From assembly GCA_021443625.1 (NCBI GenBank), contig JABUTP010000052.1, positions 7,470-14,972 of the forward strand: 7,503 nt of DNA, written 5' to 3'. This stretch comes from Bacteroidales bacterium (lineage in GTDB: Bacteria; Bacteroidota; Bacteroidia; Bacteroidales; UBA932). Below are positions 1 to 7,503 of this stretch, one piece after another. The notes beneath the pieces are model-generated. The model was not told the origin of the DNA, made no database searches, and saw only the letters and a list, made by a program, of their open reading frames with translations. The position numbers and the translations under genes were made by a program. The number at the start of each line of letters is the position of its first letter. Within the stretch, counting starts at the first letter, position 1.

Positions 1-41
1 GTAAGGGAGATTGCAATCAGTGTGAGCAGTCGTGATTTCAT
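1..41 (-). CDS. 5' end of a minus-strand gene, secreted or lipoprotein product (partial)
   Basis: An ATG on the minus strand at 41-39 opens a frame that reads MKSRLLTLIAISL and leaves the window at position 1. The pattern of a short basic start (K2, R4) followed by a hydrophobic run is that of a signal peptide, so the product is probably exported. It begins 34 bases after the stop codon of the GH123-like gene on the same strand, with no terminator hairpin visible between them, so the two are probably co-transcribed. Only about 13 codons are visible, so the family cannot be named; in this context another PUL enzyme or binding lipoprotein is the natural guess. There is no clear Shine-Dalgarno sequence, which is common in Bacteroidota. 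Confidence 0.55.
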   Translation of the reverse strand, partial: MKSRLLTLIAISL

Positions 42-75
42 GAACTGTTATTTGTGTGTCAATAAAAGGTTGAAT

Positions 76-1626
76 TTAGTCAAAAGATTGCACATCTTTG
101 CTCAATATGTCAAGGATTCTTTTGCGCATTTCCCTTATCGCCGCCGGCCTGCAGTCGCAAGTGTATTCATTCTCAATTATTTCCGAGCAGATATTTTTTG
201 CAGCCGAACTGTCCCTATGGGCAAGCATCGTAAGGAGGGTGTAGTCGTTGATGCCGTCCCTCATTGCCGCTGCCCTGAGAGAGGGGAGAGTCCTGCCATC
301 CAACCGGTAGAACAGCATCGCATCGCCTCCCGGCCACATCGCCTCGGGGTTGGAGACGTCTTCAAGGGGATTTTCGGCTCCCGCCCAATAGTTCAGTCCC
401 CAATGGAGGAAACCTGTGAATCCGAAACGGAAGTTAATCCAATGCAGGATGCGGGTCTTGCCCAGAGGGAGTTCCACAAAGCGGTTGGGGTAGTCCCAGC
501 GGGGGTACATACTGGTGTAGAACCATTTTTCGGGCTGATTTCCTTCCGCGTCCGCGGTGTATGACGGCCACGAAATCTCGTCCAGCTGCGGCACAATGAC
601 ATCTATCAGCCCCGGGTCGAACGAAGGGGCGCGGTAGGCCTCTATGATTTTAAGAGGAGCCGCCGCCTTCACCCTTGCGGCCAGCGCTTCCCAGTCTTTC
701 TGGCTGCACTCGATGGGCTCGTCCGCCACGTGCTGCACGTAAATGTCGGCCCACGTGCGGCCATCTTCCAGACGGTGCGAACAGAGATTGTCGTAAAGGG
801 CGGCAACGTATCCCTCCACATCGGGGATTTTTGCCACCAGAGGGGCGTCCCAGCGGGATTCGGCCCTTCCGCCGATATGGTTGCCGGCTATCATCTTCAC
901 CTCTCCGGCATTTTCCATAAACAACTCCACGTAGCGGTTGAAAACCGTAAAGTCGTAGGGCGGGGTGGTAACGTCGGTGGTTTCCGGAATCTTCCAGACG
1001 TTCTGCCCGTAGCGGGAGGCAAGGCGCACAATCTCCGCCATCTCCTTGAAATATTCATCGGAATATCTCACTATGGTGCTGTCCCTGAGGTCATCGAAAA
1101 TCCAGTTCACGACCTTCAGTGACTGCTTTTCCAGGGTGACCGGATATATTTTCACTGGCACGGCGACTGCCGCGGCCCCCTCGCTCGTCCTCAGCTTCAC
1201 CTTGGGGGTGTAAAATCCCGGTCGGGCATCCTCTGATATGCGCGCCTCTATAAAATAAGTGGTGCGTCCGCTGACACTCTCTGGAAAGTCGGTGTAATAA
1301 AGTATATCAGGAAATATCTCCCCATCGAGCCGGTCGGAAGCGGCGGGAGTGTAGCGGTAGGTGCTGCGGACCTCCCCGATGCGCCATACGGCAATGTCGT
1401 CGAACAGGCCGCCTTCAAGGTGAATGTCTTTTATTTCAAGAGGTTGGTCGGTTTCAAGCTTAACCTGGATGGAGAGGGTTTCGCCCTTTGCCAGATGGGT
1501 TGTGTCGGTAAATTCGGCTGTACACATCTTGTCCATCGGGTCGCAGACGGTGAGGGTGAAGTCGGGTTGATGGGTGCAGGCGAGGGCGCTTAACGGCAGG
1601 ACAAATGCAAGCGGGAATTTTTTCAT
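76..1626 (-). CDS. GH123-like (DUF4091) glycoside hydrolase, predicted lipoprotein
   Basis: This is a complete 516-residue protein, ATG at 1626-1624 and TAA at 78-76. The start is supported by a signal peptide (MKKFPLAFVLPLSALAC) with a lipobox-like end and Cys17 as probable lipidation site. Residues about 20-165 form a beta-rich N-terminal domain. Residues about 170-470 resemble the DUF4091/GH123 catalytic barrel. Visible family-like features are the NWIFDD segment (174-179), the stretch YVQHVADEP (296-304) with an adjacent Asp302-Glu303 pair, HWGLNYW (408-414), and PSLRAAAMRDGINDY (448-462), typical of the end of these domains. Characterised GH123 enzymes are beta-N-acetylgalactosaminidases that use substrate-assisted catalysis with a consecutive Asp-Glu pair; I infer that D302-E303 plays this role. 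Many DUF4091 proteins are uncharacterised, so family membership is fairly sure but GalNAc specificity is not. Divergent placement from a SusC/SusD unit suggests it processes the same glycan, at the cell surface or in the periplasm. Confidence 0.85.
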   Translation of the reverse strand: MKKFPLAFVLPLSALACTHQPDFTLTVCDPMDKMCTAEFTDTTHLAKGETLSIQVKLETDQPLEIKDIHLEGGLFDDIAVWRIGEVRSTYRYTPAASDRLDGEIFPDILYYTDFPESVSGRTTYFIEARISEDARPGFYTPKVKLRTSEGAAAVAVPVKIYPVTLEKQSLKVVNWIFDDLRDSTIVRYSDEYFKEMAEIVRLASRYGQNVWKIPETTDVTTPPYDFTVFNRYVELFMENAGEVKMIAGNHIGGRAESRWDAPLVAKIPDVEGYVAALYDNLCSHRLEDGRTWADIYVQHVADEPIECSQKDWEALAARVKAAAPLKIIEAYRAPSFDPGLIDVIVPQLDEISWPSYTADAEGNQPEKWFYTSMYPRWDYPNRFVELPLGKTRILHWINFRFGFTGFLHWGLNYWAGAENPLEDVSNPEAMWPGGDAMLFYRLDGRTLPSLRAAAMRDGINDYTLLTMLAHRDSSAAKNICSEIIENEYTCDCRPAAIREMRKRILDILSKDVQSFD

Positions 1627-1654
1627 TTGGGCGGTCAGATTATGTTGAACGACA

Positions 1655-1671
1655 TATTTTTTACAAAAATA
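1655..1671. repeat. AT-rich palindrome in the divergent promoter region
   Basis: TATTTTT at 1655-1661 is followed after three bases by its exact reverse complement AAAAATA at 1665-1671. The palindrome overlaps the -7-like box of the leftward gene and ends 28 bases upstream of that gene's start codon. It could be an operator or a small RNA hairpin, but low-complexity A/T sequence makes such palindromes likely by chance. Confidence 0.35.
1664..1671 (-). promoter_or_regulatory. Candidate -7 box of the promoter for the GH123-like gene
   Basis: Read on the minus strand this is TATTTTTG, an exact match to the Bacteroidetes -7 element TAnnTTTG. It lies 37 bases upstream of the GH123-like start codon, which would give a leader of roughly 30 bases. 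No TTTG occurs 19-21 bases further upstream (the plus-strand positions near 1691-1696 read as A/T runs), so only half of the signature is present. In such AT-rich sequence the match may be accidental. Confidence 0.35.
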
Positions 1672-1681
1672 GTCAAAAAAC

Positions 1682-1713
1682 TTTGTTGGAATTTTCCGGA
1701 TTTGTTAAATTTG
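1682..1713 (+). promoter_or_regulatory. Bacteroidetes-type housekeeping promoter (-33/-7) for the 620-residue lipoprotein gene
   Basis: TTTG at 1682-1685 and TAAATTTG at 1706-1713 are separated by exactly 20 bases. Both elements and the spacing match the established Bacteroidetes sigma-ABfr consensus (TTTG, 19-21 bases, TAnnTTTG) without a mismatch. Transcription would begin near 1720, leaving an AT-rich leader of about 65 bases before the ATG at 1787. This is the clearest promoter in the window. Confidence 0.75.
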
Positions 1714-1747
1714 TTTAATCTTTCGAAGATTTCCTTTGACGGAAAAT
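1691..1747. repeat. Spaced 8-base inverted repeat around the promoter -7 box
   Basis: ATTTTCCG at 1691-1698 and its exact reverse complement CGGAAAAT at 1740-1747 are 41 bases apart. The left arm lies between the -33 and -7 boxes and the right arm lies in the predicted leader. They could be paired half-sites for a regulator or fold together in DNA or RNA. The arms are short, so coincidence is possible. Confidence 0.3.
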
Positions 1748-1786
1748 GTCGGACAACAATCATAATTAACAAATAATACTACCAAC

Positions 1787-3649
1787 ATGAAACAGATCTT
1801 TAGATGGATGGGTATGGTTGCAGTCGTTCTTTCCTGCGCCATGTTCGCTTCCTGCAACGACAACAAACCCGAACCCGATCCCGATGACGACGCTACGGTT
1901 CCTTTCAAGACCATCACCCTCTCCTGTGACGGCGAGACCGCTACCGGAGTAGTTGACGGCCAGAACGTGACTTTCGTATTCAACCAGGCCGAGGATTTCA
2001 CCTCTGCCACCATCGCAGCCGATCTCAACAACGGCTACACGATGACCTATCCCACAACCCTCACCGGAGTGGATCTCGCATCTACCCCCGTGTTCAACTT
2101 TACCGACAAGAACAACAAGGTCATCAAGTATTACATCAGTTTCGTTTCCAATGCATTCCCCATCGCCAACGCAGCCAAACTGCAGATCGAGGGACTCGGC
2201 GAAGCTGAGAACATCACTCTTGACAATGCCCAGAAACTCATCACCATCAAGTACGACCGCGACAGGATGGACTATGACAACATCGTCATCAACTTCCTCG
2301 ACGGCGCCCTTCTCGACGGCGTTCAGCTCCCCGAGAACCTCGCTTTCGCCATCAGCGACGGTCTGGAGCAGCAGCTCGTGCTCAACCTCAACGGCGAAAG
2401 GGTATATACCGTGAAGTTCGACGTGAGCGCATACCAGAAGAAACAGGTTTCGGAGTACGGCTTCACCGATGAGAGTTTCAAATACAATCTGGATGCCGAC
2501 AGCCCCGTGAAGGTTTATGCCACAACGGCTCTGCCCAACATCCCCGTGAATGTTGCCTCATCCACCCAGTGTACTCCCGACTGGAGCTGGAATTTCACAG
2601 CCCCCATCTGCTACGGAGTTCCCAATGCCCGTTATTGGGACGGTGGTATTTATCGTGAAGACGTCAATGATTTATACGCATCGCAGGGCTGGTTTGACTG
2701 GACCTATGACGATATCTTCACCTTCCCCGGTGACTGGAAAGATGACCGTGAAATCTGCAATACCTACGGAAGACTTGTGATAGTGCTCATTGACCAGGAG
2801 AAAGTAAATGTTGGAATGAAGGGCGCCTCTGCAGGCGTGAAGTTCGGAAGCTGCAACAACCTTGTGGTAGCCACCGGTCTCAGCAACTCGGCAACTTTCG
2901 GTCACTATCTGCTCAACATCGGCGGACAGTCACTCAATGAGTTGGTAGCTGAAGGTTCAGACAGTTATGTGGCTTACAGGGCTTCCATCGGAACAAAGGG
3001 CGGAAAGGTCAAATTCGGCGTGGTGGCTCCCAAGAACGGCACCAACTATGAGATTCCTTTCCAGAACGACTATCAGAGTGTGAACAAGAAAAATCTCTAT
3101 GACAATGCCGATAAGACCTGGGAGGCAGACAACACCGCCTGGGTGGCCGCTATGGGTATCCACGAGGGAAAGACTCTCAGCATCAACGACATCGTGGCAA
3201 ATGACTGGACCAACTACATCTCCGATATGGGTGTCCTCGGTATGGGCTGGGGCGACGGTTTCTATTGGGCCCGCACCATAGTTGGAACCACATACGACAA
3301 CAAGATTGCCATCATGATCAACGCCCCCGGTGGAGACAACTGGGAAAGCATCGATGGATATGTAAACGTTGACAACGGCGGCTATTATTCCGGTGTTGGA
3401 TTCAACTTCACGGGTTATTCCCTCAAGCAGATGTTCTGGCTCGCATCCCAGCTCGGCTGGAAGGATGCCGTATGTCTCGGACAGAGCGAGAATGCCGAAG
3501 CACCCGGCTATACCGGTTGCGTGAAGGTTAACGGTGTCAGCGTTTTCACCGATGCTGAGTTGGCTCCGATTTCCTGGGATGCAGGCAAGTATGCCAACAA
3601 CGGCGCAGACATCAACGCCGGCTATGTGCTTACCATCGATAAGAAATAA
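1787..3649 (+). CDS. Surface lipoprotein with two N-terminal beta repeats and a diverged NAGPA-like (phosphodiester glycosidase-like) C-terminal region
   Basis: This is a complete 620-residue protein. The chosen ATG gives a signal peptide ending FASC, with Cys23 the likely lipidated residue (VLSC17 is a less likely alternative). It is followed by an acidic, proline-rich linker (NDNKPEPDPDDD), which fits surface export of Bacteroidota lipoproteins. Residues about 39-121 and 129-216 look like two related beta-sandwich units, recalling DUF5018-type domains of PUL lipoproteins. From about residue 330 the order of elements recalls the phosphodiester glycosidase (NAGPA) family: ARTIVGTTYDNKIAIMIN (495-512) resembles its RTavG...gk segment, and GYSLKQMFWLASQLGWKDA (543-561) resembles its helix before the active-site loop. 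The family's NGGFF-like and LDGGGS motifs are missing; at the second site the sequence reads LGQSENAEAPG (564-574). It may be a diverged enzyme or a binding protein. The domain call is from memory of the family pattern and is moderate; the lipoprotein call is strong. Confidence 0.85.
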   Translation: MKQIFRWMGMVAVVLSCAMFASCNDNKPEPDPDDDATVPFKTITLSCDGETATGVVDGQNVTFVFNQAEDFTSATIAADLNNGYTMTYPTTLTGVDLASTPVFNFTDKNNKVIKYYISFVSNAFPIANAAKLQIEGLGEAENITLDNAQKLITIKYDRDRMDYDNIVINFLDGALLDGVQLPENLAFAISDGLEQQLVLNLNGERVYTVKFDVSAYQKKQVSEYGFTDESFKYNLDADSPVKVYATTALPNIPVNVASSTQCTPDWSWNFTAPICYGVPNARYWDGGIYREDVNDLYASQGWFDWTYDDIFTFPGDWKDDREICNTYGRLVIVLIDQEKVNVGMKGASAGVKFGSCNNLVVATGLSNSATFGHYLLNIGGQSLNELVAEGSDSYVAYRASIGTKGGKVKFGVVAPKNGTNYEIPFQNDYQSVNKKNLYDNADKTWEADNTAWVAAMGIHEGKTLSINDIVANDWTNYISDMGVLGMGWGDGFYWARTIVGTTYDNKIAIMINAPGGDNWESIDGYVNVDNGGYYSGVGFNFTGYSLKQMFWLASQLGWKDAVCLGQSENAEAPGYTGCVKVNGVSVFTDAELAPISWDAGKYANNGADINAGYVLTIDKK

Positions 3650-3668
3650 TCAAAATCCAATAATTGTG

Positions 3669-3704
3669 TGGCGGGGCCGGGTTTTCAGGCTCCGCCATAT
3701 TTTT
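3669..3704 (+). terminator. Rho-independent terminator after the 620-residue lipoprotein gene
   Basis: TGGCGGGGCC (3669-3678) pairs with GGCTCCGCCA (3688-3697) to form a 10-base-pair stem with a single G-U pair and a 9-base loop. A T-rich tail (TATTTTT, 3698-3704) follows at once. It starts 20 bases after the lipoprotein stop codon and ends 24 bases before the susC start. It should end most lipoprotein transcripts, so susC/susD needs either readthrough or its own promoter. Confidence 0.85.
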
Positions 3705-3705
3705 G
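3698..3705 (+). promoter_or_regulatory. Possible -7 box for susC, overlapping the terminator tail
   Basis: TATTTTTG is an exact match to TAnnTTTG and lies 23 bases before the susC ATG. No TTTG is present 19-21 bases upstream, where the terminator stem lies instead. A promoter here would give a very short leader of under 20 bases. The match may simply be a by-product of the terminator's T-tract, so this is tentative. Confidence 0.25.
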
Positions 3706-3728
3706 ATAAATCATAGCTTTTTATATAA

Positions 3729-6700
3729 ATGCGATTACACAACCTTATCCTGATTGCCGCCCTGACCTTTGCGGCGGTTCCCGCAACCGCGGGGCAGCGA
3801 GAGTCGGGCTCGGTTGAAGCTTCGCCCCAAACCGTAGTCTATAGCGGCAAGGTGGTCGATGCCCAGACCGGAGAACCTCTCATCGGGGCCTATGTGGTGC
3901 TCAAGGGTACCCAAACGGGGGCAGTTACCGATGCAGACGGATGCTTTTCTCTCAGCATCCCTTCGGATGCCAGCCCCGTTCTGGAGGTGTCTTACATAAG
4001 TTACACCACCGAAACCCTGACCCCTTCCCGCACTTCCGGCATCATTGTCCGGATGAAGAATGACTCCAACTTTCTGGATGAGGTCCAGGTCATAGCGTAC
4101 GGACAGCAGCGGAAAGTCTCCGTGACCGGCGCCATTGTTTCCATCAATTCCGAAGAGTTGCTCAAATCCCCTTCGGGCTCGGCTGCCAGCGCCCTTGCGG
4201 GTGCCATCTCCGGTATTTCCACCGTGCAGACTTCGGGACAACCCGGTGCCGAGGATCCCGAAATATACGTCAGGGGTACGGGCTCCCTCAGCAATGAACT
4301 TTCGAAGCCCCTGATACTGGTGGACGGCGTGGAACGTTCGTTCTTCCAGATGGACCCCAACGAAATCGAGAGCATCACGGTGCTGAAGGATGCCGCCTCC
4401 ACCGCAGTGTTTGGCATCAGGGGTGCCAACGGCGTGATTCTGGTCACGACCAAGAGCGGACAGGAGGGAAAGAACACAATTTCACTCTCCTCCCAGTTCG
4501 GCATTACCCAGCCTCTGCGCCACCTCAAGAGTGTCAGCAGTTATATGTACGGCACCATCTACAACGAGGCGATGCAGACCGACAACCCCGGCATTCCCGA
4601 GTCTTCGCTCAAGTTCTCGCAATTTGTGCTGGATGCCTTCAAGAATCATTCCGACCCTATAATGTTTCCCGATATGGATTGGGATGACTATATTTTCAAG
4701 GATTACGCCTGGCAGACGCAGCACAACCTGAGCATGTCCGGAGGCAACGAGCGCTTCAAGTATTTCCTCTCGCTCGGCTATCTCCATCAGGACGGTATAA
4801 TGAATCAGTTCGACATGAACTACAATTCCAATTATACCTACAACCGCTACAACTACCGTGCGAACGTCGATATCGCCGCCACCCGCACCACCAATATCCA
4901 CGTCGGTCTGGGCGGCCGCGTGGGTGTGACCCACGAACCGCAGACCTACAATATCTGGGAGAACATAATGTGGTGTACCCCTTTCTCCAGCGCTGGTATC
5001 GTGGACGGACACTATATCCTCTCCAGCAAGGGAAACAACAAATACATCCCCATTGAGCCGGGTCTGGACGGCCTCGCCCTCTTCTACAACTGGGGATACA
5101 CCGAAAACACCTCCAACGTCCTCAATCTCGACGTGAGCGTTGCCCAGAACCTCGATGCCGTGACCAAGGGGCTCTCCCTCAACATCAAGGGGGCCTACAA
5201 CTCCGCATACGACCTGGGCGTTGCCAGGGGTGTGACCGCAAGCCCCTCAAGGGCTTTCACCCCGATGTATGCCGGCTACTACTCGCAGCCGGGTATGGAC
5301 ATCGCCAACCCTATGTTCGACAATACCATCATATACCTCACTTCGGGTGTGGATGGTTTGGACGAACCTATGTCATACGGCAACTGGACATCCAAAGGCA
5401 GGGACTGGTATCTGGAGGGGAGCATCAACTACTCCCGCGCCTTCGGAGACCACGAAGTGTCGGCCCTGGCACTCTACAACCAGTCCAAGACCTACTATCC
5501 GGCGAGTTTCACCGAAATTCCCACCGCCTATGTGGGTTACGTGGGACGCGTCACCTACAACTACAAGAGAAAATATCTCGCCGACTTCAACATCGGCTAC
5601 AACGGCTCCGAGAACTTTGCTCCGGGCCGGCGCTACGGCCTCTTCCCGGCCGGTTCTGCGGGATGGGTGATCTCGGAGGAACCCTGGATGAAGGGAACCA
5701 AAAACTGGATAGACTTCTTCAAGATCAGGGCTTCCTACGGTCTGGTCGGCAATGACAGGTATTCCGGCAACCGATTCCTCTATCTCAACGGCTCCTGGAC
5801 TCCCGCCAACTCGGTATGGAACTGGTGGTATCGCGACGGTGACGGACGCGGCTACAGCGGCAGCTGGCAGTTCGGCAAGGACTACAGCCCCGTGATGCTC
5901 CCCGATGCCAAGGAGAACACCGTGGGCAACGCCTATGTTTCGTGGGAGAAAGTGCGCAAGCAGAATTACGGTATCGACCTGGTGATGTTCCACCAGCAAC
6001 TATCCATTACGGCCGACTATTTCCGTGAATACCGCTACGATATCCTTTCCAAGCGTAACACCCTCCCCGCAATCACCGATATCCAGCTCCCGCTGGTCAA
6101 TCTCGGAGAGGTGGGAAACCACGGCTATGAGGTGTCGGTGGGCTGGACTTCCAAGGTTTCTGATTTTGAATACTACGTGAAGGGCAACATATCGTTCTCC
6201 CGCAACAAAATTATCTTTATGGACGAAGTGCAGCCCAACTATCCCTGGATGGCCCAGACGGGACGCATCACGGGAATGCACTACGGATACCTGTTCGACC
6301 GCTTCCTTACCCAGGACGACTTCGACGCCGACGGCAACATTCTCCAGTACGACGCGGCCGGCAACGTAATCCCCTCAATGTCCATCGGTTCGCCCCGCCC
6401 CGGCGACTCCCTGTTCAAGGATCTGAACGGCGACGGCAAGGTGGATGGCGATGACTGCACCTGGTACGGCTACAGCGATCGTCCCGAATACGTCTCGGGA
6501 TTCCTTGCCGGATTCAACTGGAAGGGGATAGGGGTGTCGATGCAGTGGACCGGCGCTTGGAATGCTTCCAGAGTGCTTGACGGCGAGATGCGCATTCCCT
6601 TCGGTTCGCAGAACTCCAGGACACTCCTTACCTATCTGGCTGACAACCGCTGGACTCCGGATAACCCCGATGCCCGCTTCCCCCGCATCACCTTCCTCAA

Positions 6701-6974
6701 CAAGACACATTACATAACCGCTTCGGACCTCTGGCTGCTCGACGGCAGCTATCTGAGATTGAAGACCGCCGAACTTTCCTATACGCTGAAGTCCAAGACG
6801 CTCAAGGCTGCGGGCATAGGCTCGTGCAAGTTCTATGTCAGCGGATATAACCTGCTGACGCTCTTCTCCGAACTTGAGAAGATAGACATCGACCCCGAAG
6901 GAATGACCAGCGGTTATGACAACAAATATCCCAACAACAGGATATACAACATTGGTGTAAATCTGACATTCTAA
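3729..6974 (+). CDS. susC: SusC-type TonB-dependent outer-membrane transporter
   Basis: This is a complete 1081-residue protein, within the usual SusC length. The ATG directly follows an in-frame TAA (3726-3728), which fixes the start. A signal peptide (about 1-22) is followed by a carboxypeptidase-regulatory-like beta domain (about 36-110; SGKVVDAQTGEPLIGAYVVL). Next come a SusC-style TonB-box region (LDEVQVIAYG, 116-125) and the plug, with the signatures ILVDGVERSFFQMDP (196-210) and ESITVLKDAASTAVFGIRGA (214-233). The rest is the beta-barrel, ending in an aromatic-terminated strand (NIGVNLTF). A DLNGDGKVDGDD stretch (898-909) looks like the acidic calcium-type loop often seen in SusC barrels. 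There is no STN domain between signal and regulatory-like domain, so anti-sigma/FecR-type signalling is not expected; a hybrid two-component or SusR-like regulator is more likely. With SusD it should import an oligosaccharide using TonB energy. The substrate cannot be read from the sequence. Confidence 0.97.
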   Translation: MRLHNLILIAALTFAAVPATAGQRESGSVEASPQTVVYSGKVVDAQTGEPLIGAYVVLKGTQTGAVTDADGCFSLSIPSDASPVLEVSYISYTTETLTPSRTSGIIVRMKNDSNFLDEVQVIAYGQQRKVSVTGAIVSINSEELLKSPSGSAASALAGAISGISTVQTSGQPGAEDPEIYVRGTGSLSNELSKPLILVDGVERSFFQMDPNEIESITVLKDAASTAVFGIRGANGVILVTTKSGQEGKNTISLSSQFGITQPLRHLKSVSSYMYGTIYNEAMQTDNPGIPESSLKFSQFVLDAFKNHSDPIMFPDMDWDDYIFKDYAWQTQHNLSMSGGNERFKYFLSLGYLHQDGIMNQFDMNYNSNYTYNRYNYRANVDIAATRTTNIHVGLGGRVGVTHEPQTYNIWENIMWCTPFSSAGIVDGHYILSSKGNNKYIPIEPGLDGLALFYNWGYTENTSNVLNLDVSVAQNLDAVTKGLSLNIKGAYNSAYDLGVARGVTASPSRAFTPMYAGYYSQPGMDIANPMFDNTIIYLTSGVDGLDEPMSYGNWTSKGRDWYLEGSINYSRAFGDHEVSALALYNQSKTYYPASFTEIPTAYVGYVGRVTYNYKRKYLADFNIGYNGSENFAPGRRYGLFPAGSAGWVISEEPWMKGTKNWIDFFKIRASYGLVGNDRYSGNRFLYLNGSWTPANSVWNWWYRDGDGRGYSGSWQFGKDYSPVMLPDAKENTVGNAYVSWEKVRKQNYGIDLVMFHQQLSITADYFREYRYDILSKRNTLPAITDIQLPLVNLGEVGNHGYEVSVGWTSKVSDFEYYVKGNISFSRNKIIFMDEVQPNYPWMAQTGRITGMHYGYLFDRFLTQDDFDADGNILQYDAAGNVIPSMSIGSPRPGDSLFKDLNGDGKVDGDDCTWYGYSDRPEYVSGFLAGFNWKGIGVSMQWTGAWNASRVLDGEMRIPFGSQNSRTLLTYLADNRWTPDNPDARFPRITFLNKTHYITASDLWLLDGSYLRLKTAELSYTLKSKTLKAAGIGSCKFYVSGYNLLTLFSELEKIDIDPEGMTSGYDNKYPNNRIYNIGVNLTF

Positions 6975-7503
6975 GATTATGAAAAGATATATTTGTTTGA
7001 TGGCGGTTTGCTTTGCCGCAATTGTCCACTCGGGATGCAGCGACCTTAGGCTCGGTGACGATTTTCTCGACAAGGCCCCCGGCGTGGATGTCACCATAGA
7101 TACCATCTTTTCGTCGAAGATGTATGCCGACAGGGCATTGGTTTCGGTATATGCCACCACCCGCTGCGGATATCCCATCCACAACAATGCGTGGCCCCTG
7201 CAGTCCGCTGGGCAGTTCCAGTATGACTTCCCCTGCAGCCAGATTGACAACGACGTGCTGGATGCCCTGACCGACATTATAGACTCCCAGTGCACCTGGG
7301 CGGGAGCCTACAACATATACTACAACGGAGCCTATTCCGCCCAGTCCGAAAACGGCCACCACGGCGTGAAGTTCGGCTTCCTGCCGCGCTCTACCGACGG
7401 CAGCGGCAGTCCGCTCGAACTCGAGTGGACCGGCATCCGCAAGGCATTCCTCTATATCAACAACGTGGATCGCGTTCCCGATATGACCGAGGAGCAGAAA
7501 GAA

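Overview
The window looks like part of a polysaccharide utilization locus (PUL) from a member of the Bacteroidota. Three things support this: a SusC/SusD-type outer-membrane pair, several lipoprotein signal peptides, and an exact copy of the Bacteroidetes promoter signature (TTTG, about 20 bases, TAnnTTTG). Coding sequence is fairly GC-rich with many C/G third positions, while the intergenic gaps are AT-rich. That fits a higher-GC Bacteroidales lineage (for example Rikenellaceae/Alistipes-like or Muribaculaceae-like) better than classic Bacteroides, but the genus is only a guess.

Layout. The left side reads on the minus strand. A GH123-like (DUF4091) glycoside hydrolase lipoprotein occupies 76-1626. 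34 bases beyond its stop, a second minus-strand gene starts at 41 and runs off the window; only its signal-peptide-like first 13 codons are visible. A 160-base AT-rich divergent region (1627-1786) holds a well-formed promoter for the rightward genes, a weaker -7-like box for the leftward genes, and two short inverted repeats. The right side reads on the plus strand. It contains a 620-residue lipoprotein (1787-3649), a strong rho-independent terminator (3669-3704), a complete SusC-type TonB-dependent transporter (3729-6974), and the first 175 codons of a SusD-type lipoprotein (6979 to the window end), 4 bases after the susC stop.

How the parts fit. SusD and SusC should capture and import an oligosaccharide at the outer membrane, and the GH123-like enzyme probably trims the glycan. 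The 620-residue lipoprotein is the most unusual member. Its N-terminal half carries two tandem beta-rich repeats. Its C-terminal half resembles the phosphodiester glycosidase (NAGPA-type) fold but lacks the hallmark glycine-rich active-site motifs, so it may be a diverged enzyme or a glycan-binding protein. Its position upstream of susC, separated by a terminator, is also unlike the usual susC-susD-lipoprotein order. No tRNA, rRNA, mobile element, CRISPR array or origin was seen.
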